Shown piece after piece: positions 8,153-18,600 of a DNA stretch of 64,000 bases; position 1 is the first letter of the stretch; every line of letters begins with the position of its first letter. Under the pieces are notes generated by a model. That model did no database searches. It was not told where the DNA came from and was given only the letters and a program-made list of their open reading frames with translations. The translations under genes and the position numbers were made by a program. The stretch lies in contig NZ_JACIBX010000004.1 of the NCBI RefSeq assembly GCF_014195545.1, positions 176,312 to 240,311 on the forward strand, in the 5' to 3' direction. The DNA comes from Limimaricola variabilis. Its GTDB lineage: Bacteria; Pseudomonadota; Alphaproteobacteria; Rhodobacterales; Rhodobacteraceae.

Positions 8153-9154
8153 TCAATGCACGTGGCCGGCCAGCTCATGGTCATGATCGTGATCTGTCGA
8201 GGCGCCGCGATCCATATCGCCCGCGGCCTCCGTCTCGTCCGGTAGCGCTTCGAGCCGCAGTGTTTCGGAATGCAGGTAGACGATCAGGTCCGCCACGTCG
8301 TTCTCGCTGAGGCCGAACCGCGGCATGCGGACCGCGGGAAACGCCTGGTCGAGCTTGACCGCGATCGGGTCCCCTTGCGCCAGCATCCGGTCCGGCGATC
8401 TGATGTAGCGCATGAGCCAGTCGCGATCCCGCCGCAGCGTGACGCCCTCGAGATCGGGGCCGACGCGCACCCCGGCGCCGATCGAATGGCAGGCGGCGCA
8501 GGCCTTGTTGAACAGGCCTTCGCCCACCCGGTTCTGCGCGGCGAAGCTTTGCAGCGTGCGGCCGTCGATCACCCTCGCCGGGGCTCGCGGCGGTGCCCAG
8601 TCCGGGTCGAGCGCGAGAATGTCGGCCGTCGCGGCGGCAAGGTTGCCCATCAGCGAGGTGCGCCGCCATTCGCCCGTGCCGGCGTTGCCGATCAGGATGT
8701 CGCTGCGGTGATCGCTCAACCGCTTGCTGCGCTCGCCGAGCTTGTAGCGCAGCAGGGCGACGTCGTCCGGCGCGCCGGTGAGAAAGTACCAGCCCTCGCC
8801 AGCGCCGAAGGCTTCGGCATAGGCGGCCAGCTCCTCCGGCGCGTCGCGCTCGGGCGTGAGGGAGATCGAAATGAAGACGATCTCATCCTCCATCCGGTCT
8901 TCCAGCCATTCGTGGACCTTGGCCAAACGCGCGGTGGCGAGGCCGCAGATGTCGGGGCAGTCGAGGTAGAAGAAATTGACCACGGCGATCCGCCCGTCGA
9001 GCACGTCATCGACGAAGCGCAGCTCCCGCCCCTGTTGATCCAGAAGCCGCGTGTTCGGGAAGTAGTCGAGGTCCCAGCGGCCGGGCATCGCTGGCGAGGC
9101 TGCGAGCGTGGTCGCAAGCGCGACCACGCCCAGCCAGAAGCGATGCATGGTCAT
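8153..9154 (-). CDS. SCO1/SenC-cytochrome c fusion protein with His-rich tail
   Basis: This 333-residue exported protein joins two domains. Residues about 30-185 are SCO/SenC-like, with the copper motif CPDIC (C66, C70) and a distal His (DHRS, about H149). Residues about 205-300 are a class I cytochrome c with heme motif CAACH (219-223) and Met in RMPRF (about 277). The C-terminus ends in an Asp/His-rich tail with DHDHDHE. A signal peptide spans about residues 1-20. SCO proteins deliver copper or act as thiol reductases, and the heme domain would carry electrons. Its start overlaps the stop of the multicopper oxidase, so it is probably a copper chaperone and electron acceptor for that enzyme (inference). 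Confidence 0.85.
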   Translation of the reverse strand: MTMHRFWLGVVALATTLAASPAMPGRWDLDYFPNTRLLDQQGRELRFVDDVLDGRIAVVNFFYLDCPDICGLATARLAKVHEWLEDRMEDEIVFISISLTPERDAPEELAAYAEAFGAGEGWYFLTGAPDDVALLRYKLGERSKRLSDHRSDILIGNAGTGEWRRTSLMGNLAAATADILALDPDWAPPRAPARVIDGRTLQSFAAQNRVGEGLFNKACAACHSIGAGVRVGPDLEGVTLRRDRDWLMRYIRSPDRMLAQGDPIAVKLDQAFPAVRMPRFGLSENDVADLIVYLHSETLRLEALPDETEAAGDMDRGASTDHDHDHELAGHVH

Positions 9155-11532
9155 CCACGCCTCCGGGAACGCCGCCCCGACCGCGAGTCGTCGTCATCAT
9201 CATCGTCGTCATCATCCTCGGCCTGCGGGTTTCCGGAGAACTGCTTGGAGAACGGGTTGCCCTCGGGCAGGATCTCGGGATCCCGGTAGCTCACACCGTA
9301 TTTCGATGGATCCGGCGTCGGGATCACGCTGACATGCTGGTAGGACTGGTTCGGGTCCTTGGGATCGGTCAGCAGGTCATAGCGCGCCAGCATCGCCCAA
9401 TCCTCGTGGACGGTGTTGTGGCAATGCGTGACATAGGCCCCGCCATACTCCCCGAAGGTCACCTGGATCCGGACCTGGCCGCCCGCGCCTGTGCGCCAGA
9501 CGTCCTTGCGCGCGCCGCGCTCGAGCGCCGACATGCGTGCCCCGCCACGATCGATCGTGATCCCCTCCTCGAAGTGGAGGTGGACCGGGTGGTCCCAGCC
9601 GCCGCTGCTGTTCTCGATGATCCAGTGCTCGGTCACGCCCGGCTCGGGGACGAGCAGGCTGACCCGGTTGGCGTTGAGGAAGTGGTTGGACTCGCCGTTG
9701 ACGCGGACCGACCAGCCGAATCCCTCGATGTTGCGATCGGCGCAGTCGGGGAAGCATTCGCCGGTCATCAGCTCGTCCTGCTGATCCGTTCCCTTGAACT
9801 CCAGATGGCGGACGCGCACCGGCTCCACGATCGGGATCGGATCGGTCAGCTGGGCGGGAACGCGGCTGTAGTCGGGGTCGGAGGCGCGGTGGATCTTGCC
9901 CGGGTTGTCGACCGACTCCACTTCGCGCACCACCCGGAATTCGAGGAAGGTGCCCACCGCCGGATCGTCGGTTTCCTGATTGATGGCCTCGAGCCGGGGC
10001 AGATACTCCTTGGGCTTGGCGCCGTCCTGATGCTCGGCGACGTTCAACATCCGGAGCTTGGCGCCGATCGGGAAGGCCGAGAAGTCGACGATCACGTCGA
10101 AGCGTTCGGCGGTGCCCATAGGGTCGAGCTGGTTCACGGTGACCGGATTGACCAGCAGGTTGCCGTCGGTCGAGATGACCTGCATCGGCACCCAGCGGTT
10201 GCGACTGTCGAGCAGCCCGAGCCGGATGAAGCGCGACATGCAGGCATTGAGCAGTCGGAACCGGTACTTGCGCGGCAGCACTTCGAAGAACGGCTTGTAG
10301 GCGAAGTTGACCAATAGCAGGTCGCCGAGGAAACCGACCGTGTCGAAGATGTCGAAGAAGTACTGGCCGTCGGGGTTGAGCGCCGCGTCAGAGATCATCA
10401 GGTTGACGTCGAAATCGATGTTGCCCCAATCAAGCTCGCTGCCGCTCGGCAGCTGCAGGTTCACGCCGTCCCAGAGCCGTTCGTTGCCCCGGTCTGGTCC
10501 GCTGTAATAGTTGAGCGCGCCGAGATGCCCCTTGTAGACGTTCTCGGCCGTGAAGAAGAAGCGGTGGTCATGCATCCACAGTGAACCCTGAAGCTCACGG
10601 TAGTCGCCCTTCACCTGCACCAGACCGCCATAGCCGTCCGGACCCGACGCACGCGGGTCGGTGGCATCGGTGTTGATCATGTCGGCACGCGCCAGCGTCG
10701 TCGACCAGTGGTAGTCGTAGAACTGGCCGGGATAGAAATGCGCGTTCGAGGCGCCGTCGCTCGCCGAGGCATTGTGACCGTTGTGGTTATGGGTGGCCTG
10801 GCTGAGGGAGCCGAAAATGCTATTCTCCTCGGCGTCCTCGGGCAGCAGGTTGTAATGCCGGAAGATCACCGGCTCGCCGTAACGGAGCTTCATCAACGGT
10901 GGCGGCAGCACCGACTTGCGGTTCTGGCCCGAATTGAAGGTCCATACGCTGTCACGGTCCTGATCCGGAAACTCGGGGTGGAAGGAAACCCCTCCGTCCA
11001 GCTGGCCGAGAGACATTACGAAGGCCTTCTTCGGCAGGTATTCCTGCCATCGCTGATGTGCGAAATACTCGCCCGGCGGCCGCCCTTCCATCGGTCCGTG
11101 CGAGAACTCGGGATTCCGGCAGTCCTTGCCGTCCGACATGGTGAAATCGGTGTGGTAGGACAGGCGCCGCGCCGGCGGCTCGTCGAGCTCTTCGGGGAAA
11201 TGCAGATCCAATTCGTAGCCGCGGTAACGGGGCTCGAGCGGGTGCGGCTCCTCCAGGCGGAGCCGCGGCATTTTCTGGGTGAAGGGCCGCGCCCCGAAGG
11301 TCGGGCTGCGCGGGACCCCGGTCGGAATGCCCTGCGCATATGCGCTGGAAGCGAACGGGCTCAGCCCGTTGATATTGGCCAGCGTGCCGGCGCTGGTGAA
11401 GATCCCCCACTTGAAGAGTTCACGGCGGGTGACCTGCCCCCGAGACAAGGCCATGACGATCTCGGCACGATTTTTCCGGGCGTTCTCCGCTTCCCTGATG
11501 CGGTGACGCGATGCATGGCGCATTAGATACAT
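9151..11532 (-). CDS. Multicopper oxidase, Tat-type leader, poly-Asp tail
   Basis: This 793-residue oxidase shows all four copper motif regions: HNHNGHN with a following H-rich stretch (about 247-277), HDHRFFF (about 318), HPVHLHFEEG (about 645) and HCHNTVHEDWAML (about 702, Met as likely axial T1 ligand). The leader has TRRELFKWGIF at about residues 35-45 followed by a hydrophobic stretch, consistent with Tat export of a folded copper enzyme. Ten Asp in a row precede an Arg-rich end. The start has GGAGGT upstream. It oxidises a substrate (metal ion or phenol) with O2. Large multicopper oxidases include Mn(II) oxidases, which the neighbouring heme peroxidase makes plausible, but the substrate cannot be read from sequence. 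Confidence 0.88.
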   Translation of the reverse strand: MYLMRHASRHRIREAENARKNRAEIVMALSRGQVTRRELFKWGIFTSAGTLANINGLSPFASSAYAQGIPTGVPRSPTFGARPFTQKMPRLRLEEPHPLEPRYRGYELDLHFPEELDEPPARRLSYHTDFTMSDGKDCRNPEFSHGPMEGRPPGEYFAHQRWQEYLPKKAFVMSLGQLDGGVSFHPEFPDQDRDSVWTFNSGQNRKSVLPPPLMKLRYGEPVIFRHYNLLPEDAEENSIFGSLSQATHNHNGHNASASDGASNAHFYPGQFYDYHWSTTLARADMINTDATDPRASGPDGYGGLVQVKGDYRELQGSLWMHDHRFFFTAENVYKGHLGALNYYSGPDRGNERLWDGVNLQLPSGSELDWGNIDFDVNLMISDAALNPDGQYFFDIFDTVGFLGDLLLVNFAYKPFFEVLPRKYRFRLLNACMSRFIRLGLLDSRNRWVPMQVISTDGNLLVNPVTVNQLDPMGTAERFDVIVDFSAFPIGAKLRMLNVAEHQDGAKPKEYLPRLEAINQETDDPAVGTFLEFRVVREVESVDNPGKIHRASDPDYSRVPAQLTDPIPIVEPVRVRHLEFKGTDQQDELMTGECFPDCADRNIEGFGWSVRVNGESNHFLNANRVSLLVPEPGVTEHWIIENSSGGWDHPVHLHFEEGITIDRGGARMSALERGARKDVWRTGAGGQVRIQVTFGEYGGAYVTHCHNTVHEDWAMLARYDLLTDPKDPNQSYQHVSVIPTPDPSKYGVSYRDPEILPEGNPFSKQFSGNPQAEDDDDDDDDDDSRSGRRSRRRG

Positions 11533-12608
11533 GAAACCCTACCTCCAAACCGCCTGTCGTCACGCAAAAGGGAACCGGAGACGAATGCCGGGCAGCGAAA
11601 ATTACAGGCATCCATTGTGAGAAAACCACCGCCTGCGTCCATACTTCAAACGGATTAACGCCCTATCCTAAATATAAGGGGGAGGTTTAATGGTAATGAA
11701 AACCGGAAGGTCGCGAATCGGCATGGATTCCCCTGCCGCTTCTTTTTTTTTAGGTGATCGAAAATCGTCTTTCAAGGCCTTCCGCGATTCCGGATTTTTT
11801 GGATGGGCAACGTGCCCTGACGCCAATGGCCAAGTAACTGGACGCCCAGGGTTCGTCAGCATTCTGAAGGGATTGAGGCCGCAGACGCTCCTTCTGCCAG
11901 GCAAGGCCGAGCCTAGAACATACGCCTGTCAGCGGCCGCTCCACCCAACCCCAGCAGGGCTATGGGCCCAGCGTGGTAGGCTCACCGCCTACGCGCTTTA
12001 TCTATATTGAAGCGCATTCAGATGGTCGGCGATTATACGCGCTTTCGATATTTTGGCTAGTATCGTTGTCATAGTGAGAGACCACTACTTAATCTAGTGG
12101 ATCTATATGGAACCCTGATACTACGCCCCCCGATTGTGGTTTTTTCTGGACACAAGGAGAGAGTCTTGGCTAGCTGAAGCCTAAGACGAATTGGCGGGGA
12201 GGCGTATCACGATATGAATAACGATCCCAGCGTTGGGAGCGGATAGTCCTTCTGTTAGTGGATCGATTGGATCTGCTGCTGCGCGCTAATGCTAAAGCAT
12301 GGTGCTTTTTGGTATAGCGAGTTTCTGCGTGGGTTGTGTGCTGACAGAGCGCGCCGACCATTCGGGCTGACAGTTTTCGGACGAACTTGGCCGCTTCCCT
12401 GACTTGACGATTGATAGGTTCTGCTGGTCGTGGGGCGGGCAGCAAGTCGCGCTGTCGACGTTTGATGCCTTCGGCGCCAGGTGCTGCCACTTATCAAAAT
12501 TCTTTCTTGCGGCTCGCCCCTTCTCCGGGGGCGGTGAGCGGTTGCGTCGCCATCGACGCCTTCTGCCACGAGCTAAAAGTGCCGTTTTATATTTTATTGG
12601 AGCGTATG
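11533..12608. other. Long divergent intergenic region
   Basis: About 1,075 bases separate the divergent multicopper oxidase and peroxidase genes. The middle (roughly 11640-12320) is clearly more AT-rich than the surroundings, and no open frame in it has recognisable content. It should contain both promoters. An 8-base direct repeat GCTGACAG occurs at 12340 and 12366. Confidence 0.5.
12340..12373. repeat. Direct repeat GCTGACAG x2 upstream of the peroxidase gene
   Basis: Two identical 8-base copies start 26 bases apart, about 240 bases before the peroxidase start. They could be paired regulator sites, but two 8-mers are weak evidence on their own. Confidence 0.25.
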
Positions 12609-15600
12609 ATGGCCGTTAAGCTTAATCTGAACGACATTCAGTTCATTCTAGACCAGATCAAGATTGCCGAAGCCCATGCTGCGGGAACGCCCTTGAGCGA
12701 ACTGGTGGACAGCCCTCTTCAACCTCTTGGGCTGCGCACGGTGGATGGCAGCTACAACAACTTCGGTGCCGGTCGAGAACAGTGGGGCGCGTCGGGCGAA
12801 CTGTTTCCGGGGCTGACGAATCCGAGTTACCCGACGGGTAGCGGCAGCTTCGGCAATTCAGCATATCCGAGCAACAACGACTACGGTCAACCCGGGAACG
12901 TCGTCGATAGTGAGCCTCGCCTGATATCCAATCTGATCGTCGATCAGACCTCGACGAACCCCGCCGCGATCTATACCGCGCTTCAGCATGCCGGCTACGA
13001 GGGCAACTTGCTTGAGGCCGTCGCGACCATCCGTGCGAAGTATGATGAGATCCGCTCGAACCCCGATTGGGAGAAGGACACTGAACTACGGGACGGGTAT
13101 GAGGCCTATCTCGAACCCTATGGCATCGAACTCGACGGCTGGACCATCATGCTGCCGAACGTGGCACCGGATGACGGGATTTCTGCCCCCTACAACGCCT
13201 TGTTCACCTTCTTCGGTCAGTTCTTCGATCACGGTCTGGACCTGGTGAAGAAGGGCGGCAACGGCACGGTTTTCATACCGTTGAGCGAGGATGACCCGCT
13301 CTATAATGTTGATCCCCGTCTCGCCCATACCAATTTCATGGCGGTGACTCGCTCGACGACATCCGAGACTGGGGCGGGCAACGTCACCACGCCTTGGGTG
13401 GATCAAAACCAGACCTACACCTCGCACGCATCACACCAGGTGTTCCTGCGCGAATACAAAGCCGACACCGCTGGGAAGCCCTTGGCCACGGGCCATCTGC
13501 TGGACGGGGTGCGCGGCCTTGCGACCTGGGCGGACGTGAAAGAACAGGCTCGAACACTGCTCGGTATCGACCTTACTGACCTCGATGTGACGGCAGTGCC
13601 GGAGCTGCTTGTCGATCCCTACGGCGAATTCATTCGCGGGGAAAACGGCCTGCCGCAAATCCTGGCTGCTTTCCAGAAGGCTGACGACGATGCCGACGGA
13701 AACCCGATCCTCGTGCCGCTCTATGTCGAAGGGAATCTGGACGCCCCGGTCAATCCGTCGGCAATCAAGTTGCCAGCGGGCACCCTTGTCTACGACCCTG
13801 CATCTGGCTCCAATCGTGTGATAGAGGAGGGCGAGACGGTCTCGGCAGCGCGGACGGGTCATGCCTTCCTGGACGACATCGCCCATAACGCTGCTCCGGT
13901 CACGGACATGAACGGCCAGTTGGTCGCCGATGGCGACAGCGAGGCCGGCAATAGAGTCGCCCAGGATGGGCGGGGGCGAAACACCGAGTACGACGACGAA
14001 CTCCTCGACGCGCATTACATCACCGGCGACGGCCGGGGGAACGAGAACATCGGCCTTTCCGCCGTCCACCACATCTTCCACTCGGAGCACAATCGTCAGG
14101 TCGAGGATATCAAGACGACCATCGAGGCCAGTGGCAACGCCCGCCTCATCGCCGAGTGGAAACTCCCGGATGGCTCATGGGACGGGGAGCGGCTGTTCCA
14201 GGCGGCCCGTTTCGCCACCGAGATGCAGTACCAGCACCTGGCCTTCGAAGAGTTCGCTCGAAAGATTCAGCCAGACGTGGACATTTTCGTCGTCCAGCCC
14301 GACGTCGAGTTGAATCCAGCCATCCTGGCCGAGTTCGCCCATGTCGTCTATCGCTTCGGCCATTCGATGCTGAACCAGACGGTCGACATGATCGATGCGG
14401 ATGGCAATCGCACCGGTTCCATGGACCTCTTCGACGCCTTCCTTAATCCGCTCGCCTTCGGGGCTGACACCGTGAATGCGAATGGCGAGGTAGAAGCCAC
14501 CGTCACCCATAGGGAAGCGGCTGGTGCCATCATCCGGGGGATGACCGGACAGGTCGGCAACGAGATCGACGAATTCGTCACGGATACCTTGCGCAACCAG
14601 CTCCTGGGCATTCCGCTCGATCTCGCGGCGATCAACATCGCCCGAGGGCGCGAAACCGGCATGCCGACCCTGAACGAGGCGCGGGCCCAGTTCATGGAGA
14701 TGGCCGACGGCGACACCCAGCTCAAGCCCTACGAGAACTGGAGCGACTTCGCGCTCAACCTGAAGAACCCGGCCTCGATCATCAACTTCATCGCGGCATA
14801 TGGCACGCATGAGTCGATCAGGCTTGCTACGACAATCGAGGGCAAGCGCGACGCAGCCTTTGCCATCGTGATGGGCGGTAACGGTGCCCCATCCGACCGG
14901 ATGGCCTTCCTGAACGGCACCGGAACCTACGCGAATGATCTCGGTGGCCTTCAGAACATCGATCTGTGGGTTGGTGGCCTGGCTGAGAAGAAGATGTCTT
15001 TCGGCGGTATGCTTGGATCGACCTTCTCCTTCGTGTTCGAAATGCAGATGGAGCAACTCCAGGACGCTGACCGCTTCTACTACCTGTCCCGCGTCCAGGG
15101 ACGAAACCTGCTGACCGAGCTGGAGAACAACTCCCTCGCCAAGATGGCGCAGGCGAACACCGACCTCGGTGAGACTGATTTCGCGCTCCCGGCCGACATC
15201 TTTTCGACGACCGATCACATCTTCTACATGGACTACGCCAAGCAGTTGGCGATGACCGGCAAGGCCGACCCTGAACACGAGGAGCAGACGCTTGGCGCGT
15301 TCACCAAGCTCGTGGATCGCCGCGACAGCGAGGCTGTGGGCGTCGAAGCCTCCGGTCTGCCGACGGGCGTGACCTTCGATCACGATGCCCGCAGCCTCGC
15401 CGGCACCGTGTCTCAGGCCGGGAGCTACGAGATGACGTTCACCTCGAGCTATGACAACGCTCCGGACCGGACCCATGTCGTCCGGATCGTCGCTGCCGAA
15501 GCAACCCCGGTCGAGGCTGCGCATCTGGACTTCCTGGTCGATGACGCATTCTACAACGCGACCTATCCCGACGTGGCAGCGTCCGGAATGGATCCGGACG

Positions 15601-18600
15601 CGCATTACGCCCAATTCGGATGGAGCGAGGACCGTCGCCCGAATGCGTTCTTTGACAGCGCCTATTACATGGCCCAGATGCCCGACAAGGATTGGAACGG
15701 GATCAACCCTCTGGTCCACTACGCTGAGATTGGGTGGAAGCTCGGCCTCGACCCGGCCGCGAACTTCGACACCGGTGCTTATCTCGCGGCGCATCCGGAT
15801 GTGGCTGCCGCCGGTTTCAACCCGCTGGTGCATTACCTTGGTCACGGGCGGGCCGAAGGACGGGCGATCTTCGATGCCGAACCCAGCGACGCGGTTCCGG
15901 TCGAAGTCGGGCAGGCATTCTCCGCTGACGTGCCGCAAACCGTCTTCGGTGGAGACGGGATCGCCGACTATCTTCGCTACAATGGGGCCGACCATACCAT
16001 CATTAGCGGCTCCGACCGCAATGACGTGATCGTGGGGGGCGACGGCGACGACGCGATCTGGGGCAATGACGGCGATGATCGGATCGAAGCCGGATATGGC
16101 GTTGACATGGTCAATGGCGGCAAGGGTGACGACATCATCACCAATTCCGGCACCGATATCGGTGAAACCGATATGCTCAAGGGTGACGAAGGCAATGACG
16201 TCATCCATGCAGGCAGCGGCATGGCCCTGCTTTTCGGAGGTGAGGGCAAAGACTTCCTGATGACCGGTCCGGACGGCTCCGAAGCTCGCGGAGGCGAAGG
16301 TGACGACTTCCTTCTCGGCGGCGAGGGTCAGGACGCCCTGTTCGGCAATGGTGGCGATGACTGGATCGAGGGCGGGGCTCGGGCCGACTTCATCGCGGGT
16401 GACAACGCCGACATCTTCTTCAACTCGGACGTCATCGGCCATGACGTGCTGAACGGTGGTCGGGGCGATACCGATTACGATGCCGACTCTGGCGATGACA
16501 TCATGGTCGCTGGTGAAGGAATCCAGAAGAACATCGGTATGTGGGGCCATGACTGGGTGATCCACAAGGGCCAGAAAGTCGCTGCCAATGTGGACATGAA
16601 CTTCCCGGTGTTCACGACGCTGCCGCTCGAGATCCTGCGCGATCGGTTCAGCGAGGTGGAAGGCCTCTCCGGCTGGAAACATGACGACATCCTGAGAGGC
16701 GATGACCGGGTGGCGGATGACGGCTTCGAGCTTGAGACCGAGGTCGAGGAGGAGCGAGCGGTCAACGAGCCCGGCGAGGAGGAAAATGGTGTCGTCCAAG
16801 AGGAGGAGGTAATCATTCCAGGCGTGACGGTGGTCACGCAAAAGCAGGAGGTCGGGCCGACTGTCTACGATCCCACGCCCGAAGGCAACTTCGTGCATAA
16901 CGAGCTCGATCAGGACGGCATCGATCGGATTTCCGGGCTGGACAAGATCATCACCCCGGACATGATGCGGGCGCAGGCATACCGCGCCAACGGCTCCTGG
17001 GAAAGGCTTGCAGAAGGCGAGCAGGGCGACATCACGCAGGTCTTTGTCGGGGGCAACATACTCCTCGGCGGCGGTGGCAGTGATCTTATCGAGGGTCGCG
17101 GTGGGGACGACGTCATCGATGGTGACGCTTGGCTCAACGTGCGCATATCGATCAGGGATGCGAACGGCGTGGAAATCGCGACGGCCGAGGGGATGAGCGC
17201 ACGCGTTTACTCGCCATCGGGGATCGAGTTGCACAGAGGTCGGCCGTTGTCGGCGCTGATGCTCGAGCGCGTCTACAACCCCGGCCAACTGCACATCGTC
17301 CGTGAAATCCTCTACGACAACAGCGGAACGGATCGGGCGTTTTACTGGGATGACCAGGAAAACTATGCCTTCGACGGCACGAGCGACGGCAGGCTGGTCG
17401 TCGAGCATGTCATGGTGTCCGAAAGCGATGCGGAGGACGGGAATGCGGGCAATCCGTTCGACCCGATCACCGGGAAAGCGCGCTCCTCGGATGGAAGGGA
17501 CATCCTCGCAAACATCGAAGAACTGCAGTTTCGTGATCGCGTCATAGGCATCATCAACGGCACCAGCGCGAACGATACGCTCAACGGCACGGACGGAAAC
17601 AACATTCTCATCGGAATGGATGGCAATGATACCATCAACGCCGGCCAGGGCAACGACCTGCTGATCGGTGGGCGGGGCGATGATCAACTCAATGGCGGCG
17701 AACATGACGACCGGCTGATCGGGGGTCTGGGCAACGACACGCTCGACGGCGGCACCGGCAACGACACCTATGTCATGAGCATGGCCGATGGCATGGATAC
17801 GATCACGGAGGGGGGCGGTGAAGGTGCCCAGGATCGGATCATTCTGCAGACCCGTGGCCAAGCACTGGATGGGTTCTCCGCTCACGATAGCCATGCAGCC
17901 GGTGGCCGGGGAGATCTGGTGATCGACTTCAACGGTCAGATGATCACGGTCGCGGGCCATTACACCGGAGGGAATGCTCAGACAGGGGTTGAGCTCATCA
18001 ACTTCGAGGGCGGTTCCATCGCGGGGTATAACCTCGGACAGGCGGACTACCGGATCAGCAGATCCGATGGCAGTGACAACAATCGAACTGGAGGCGCGGA
18101 GAACGACTTCATTGCCGGCGAGACTGCTAGAGATGTCATCAATGGCCTCGACGGCAATGACCTACTGTTCGGCGGCGGCGGCGATGATGAACTCTACGGG
18201 GGCACTGGTGACGACCTGCTTGTCGGTGGTCAGGGCAATGATGTCCTGAACGGTGGCGACGGCGACGACACCATCACCTGGGAGGTGGGCCACGGATCCG
18301 ATCAGATGGACGGCGGCGAGGGCTACGACACCGTGCATGTTGGTGGCGACGCCACCGCCGAAGCATATGCGATCTACACTCGTGCCGAAGCGGCATCTGC
18401 CTTCTCTTATACGGGTGACGCCGAAATCGTGATCCGCCGCAACGGCATCACCGTCGCAGAACTCAGCAACACCGAGAATATCGTCATCGACGGAAAGGGC
18501 GGCGGCGACACCTTCACCGTTCATGGTGACTTCTCCGACACGGACCTGGCCTACAAAACGATCACCCTGAAAGGTTCGGCGGCGGGCGAAACCATCGACA

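Noticed and set aside
11690..12010. Open frame in the AT-rich divergent region
   Set aside because: Composition is not protein-like, there is no ribosome site, and the region is better explained as promoter DNA.
14175..17960. Long open frame of over 1,200 codons on the minus strand opposite the RTX peroxidase
   Set aside because: It mirrors the codon structure of the real gene on the other strand; the Val/Ile/Asp-rich, repetitive product has no domain, and no ribosome site is present.
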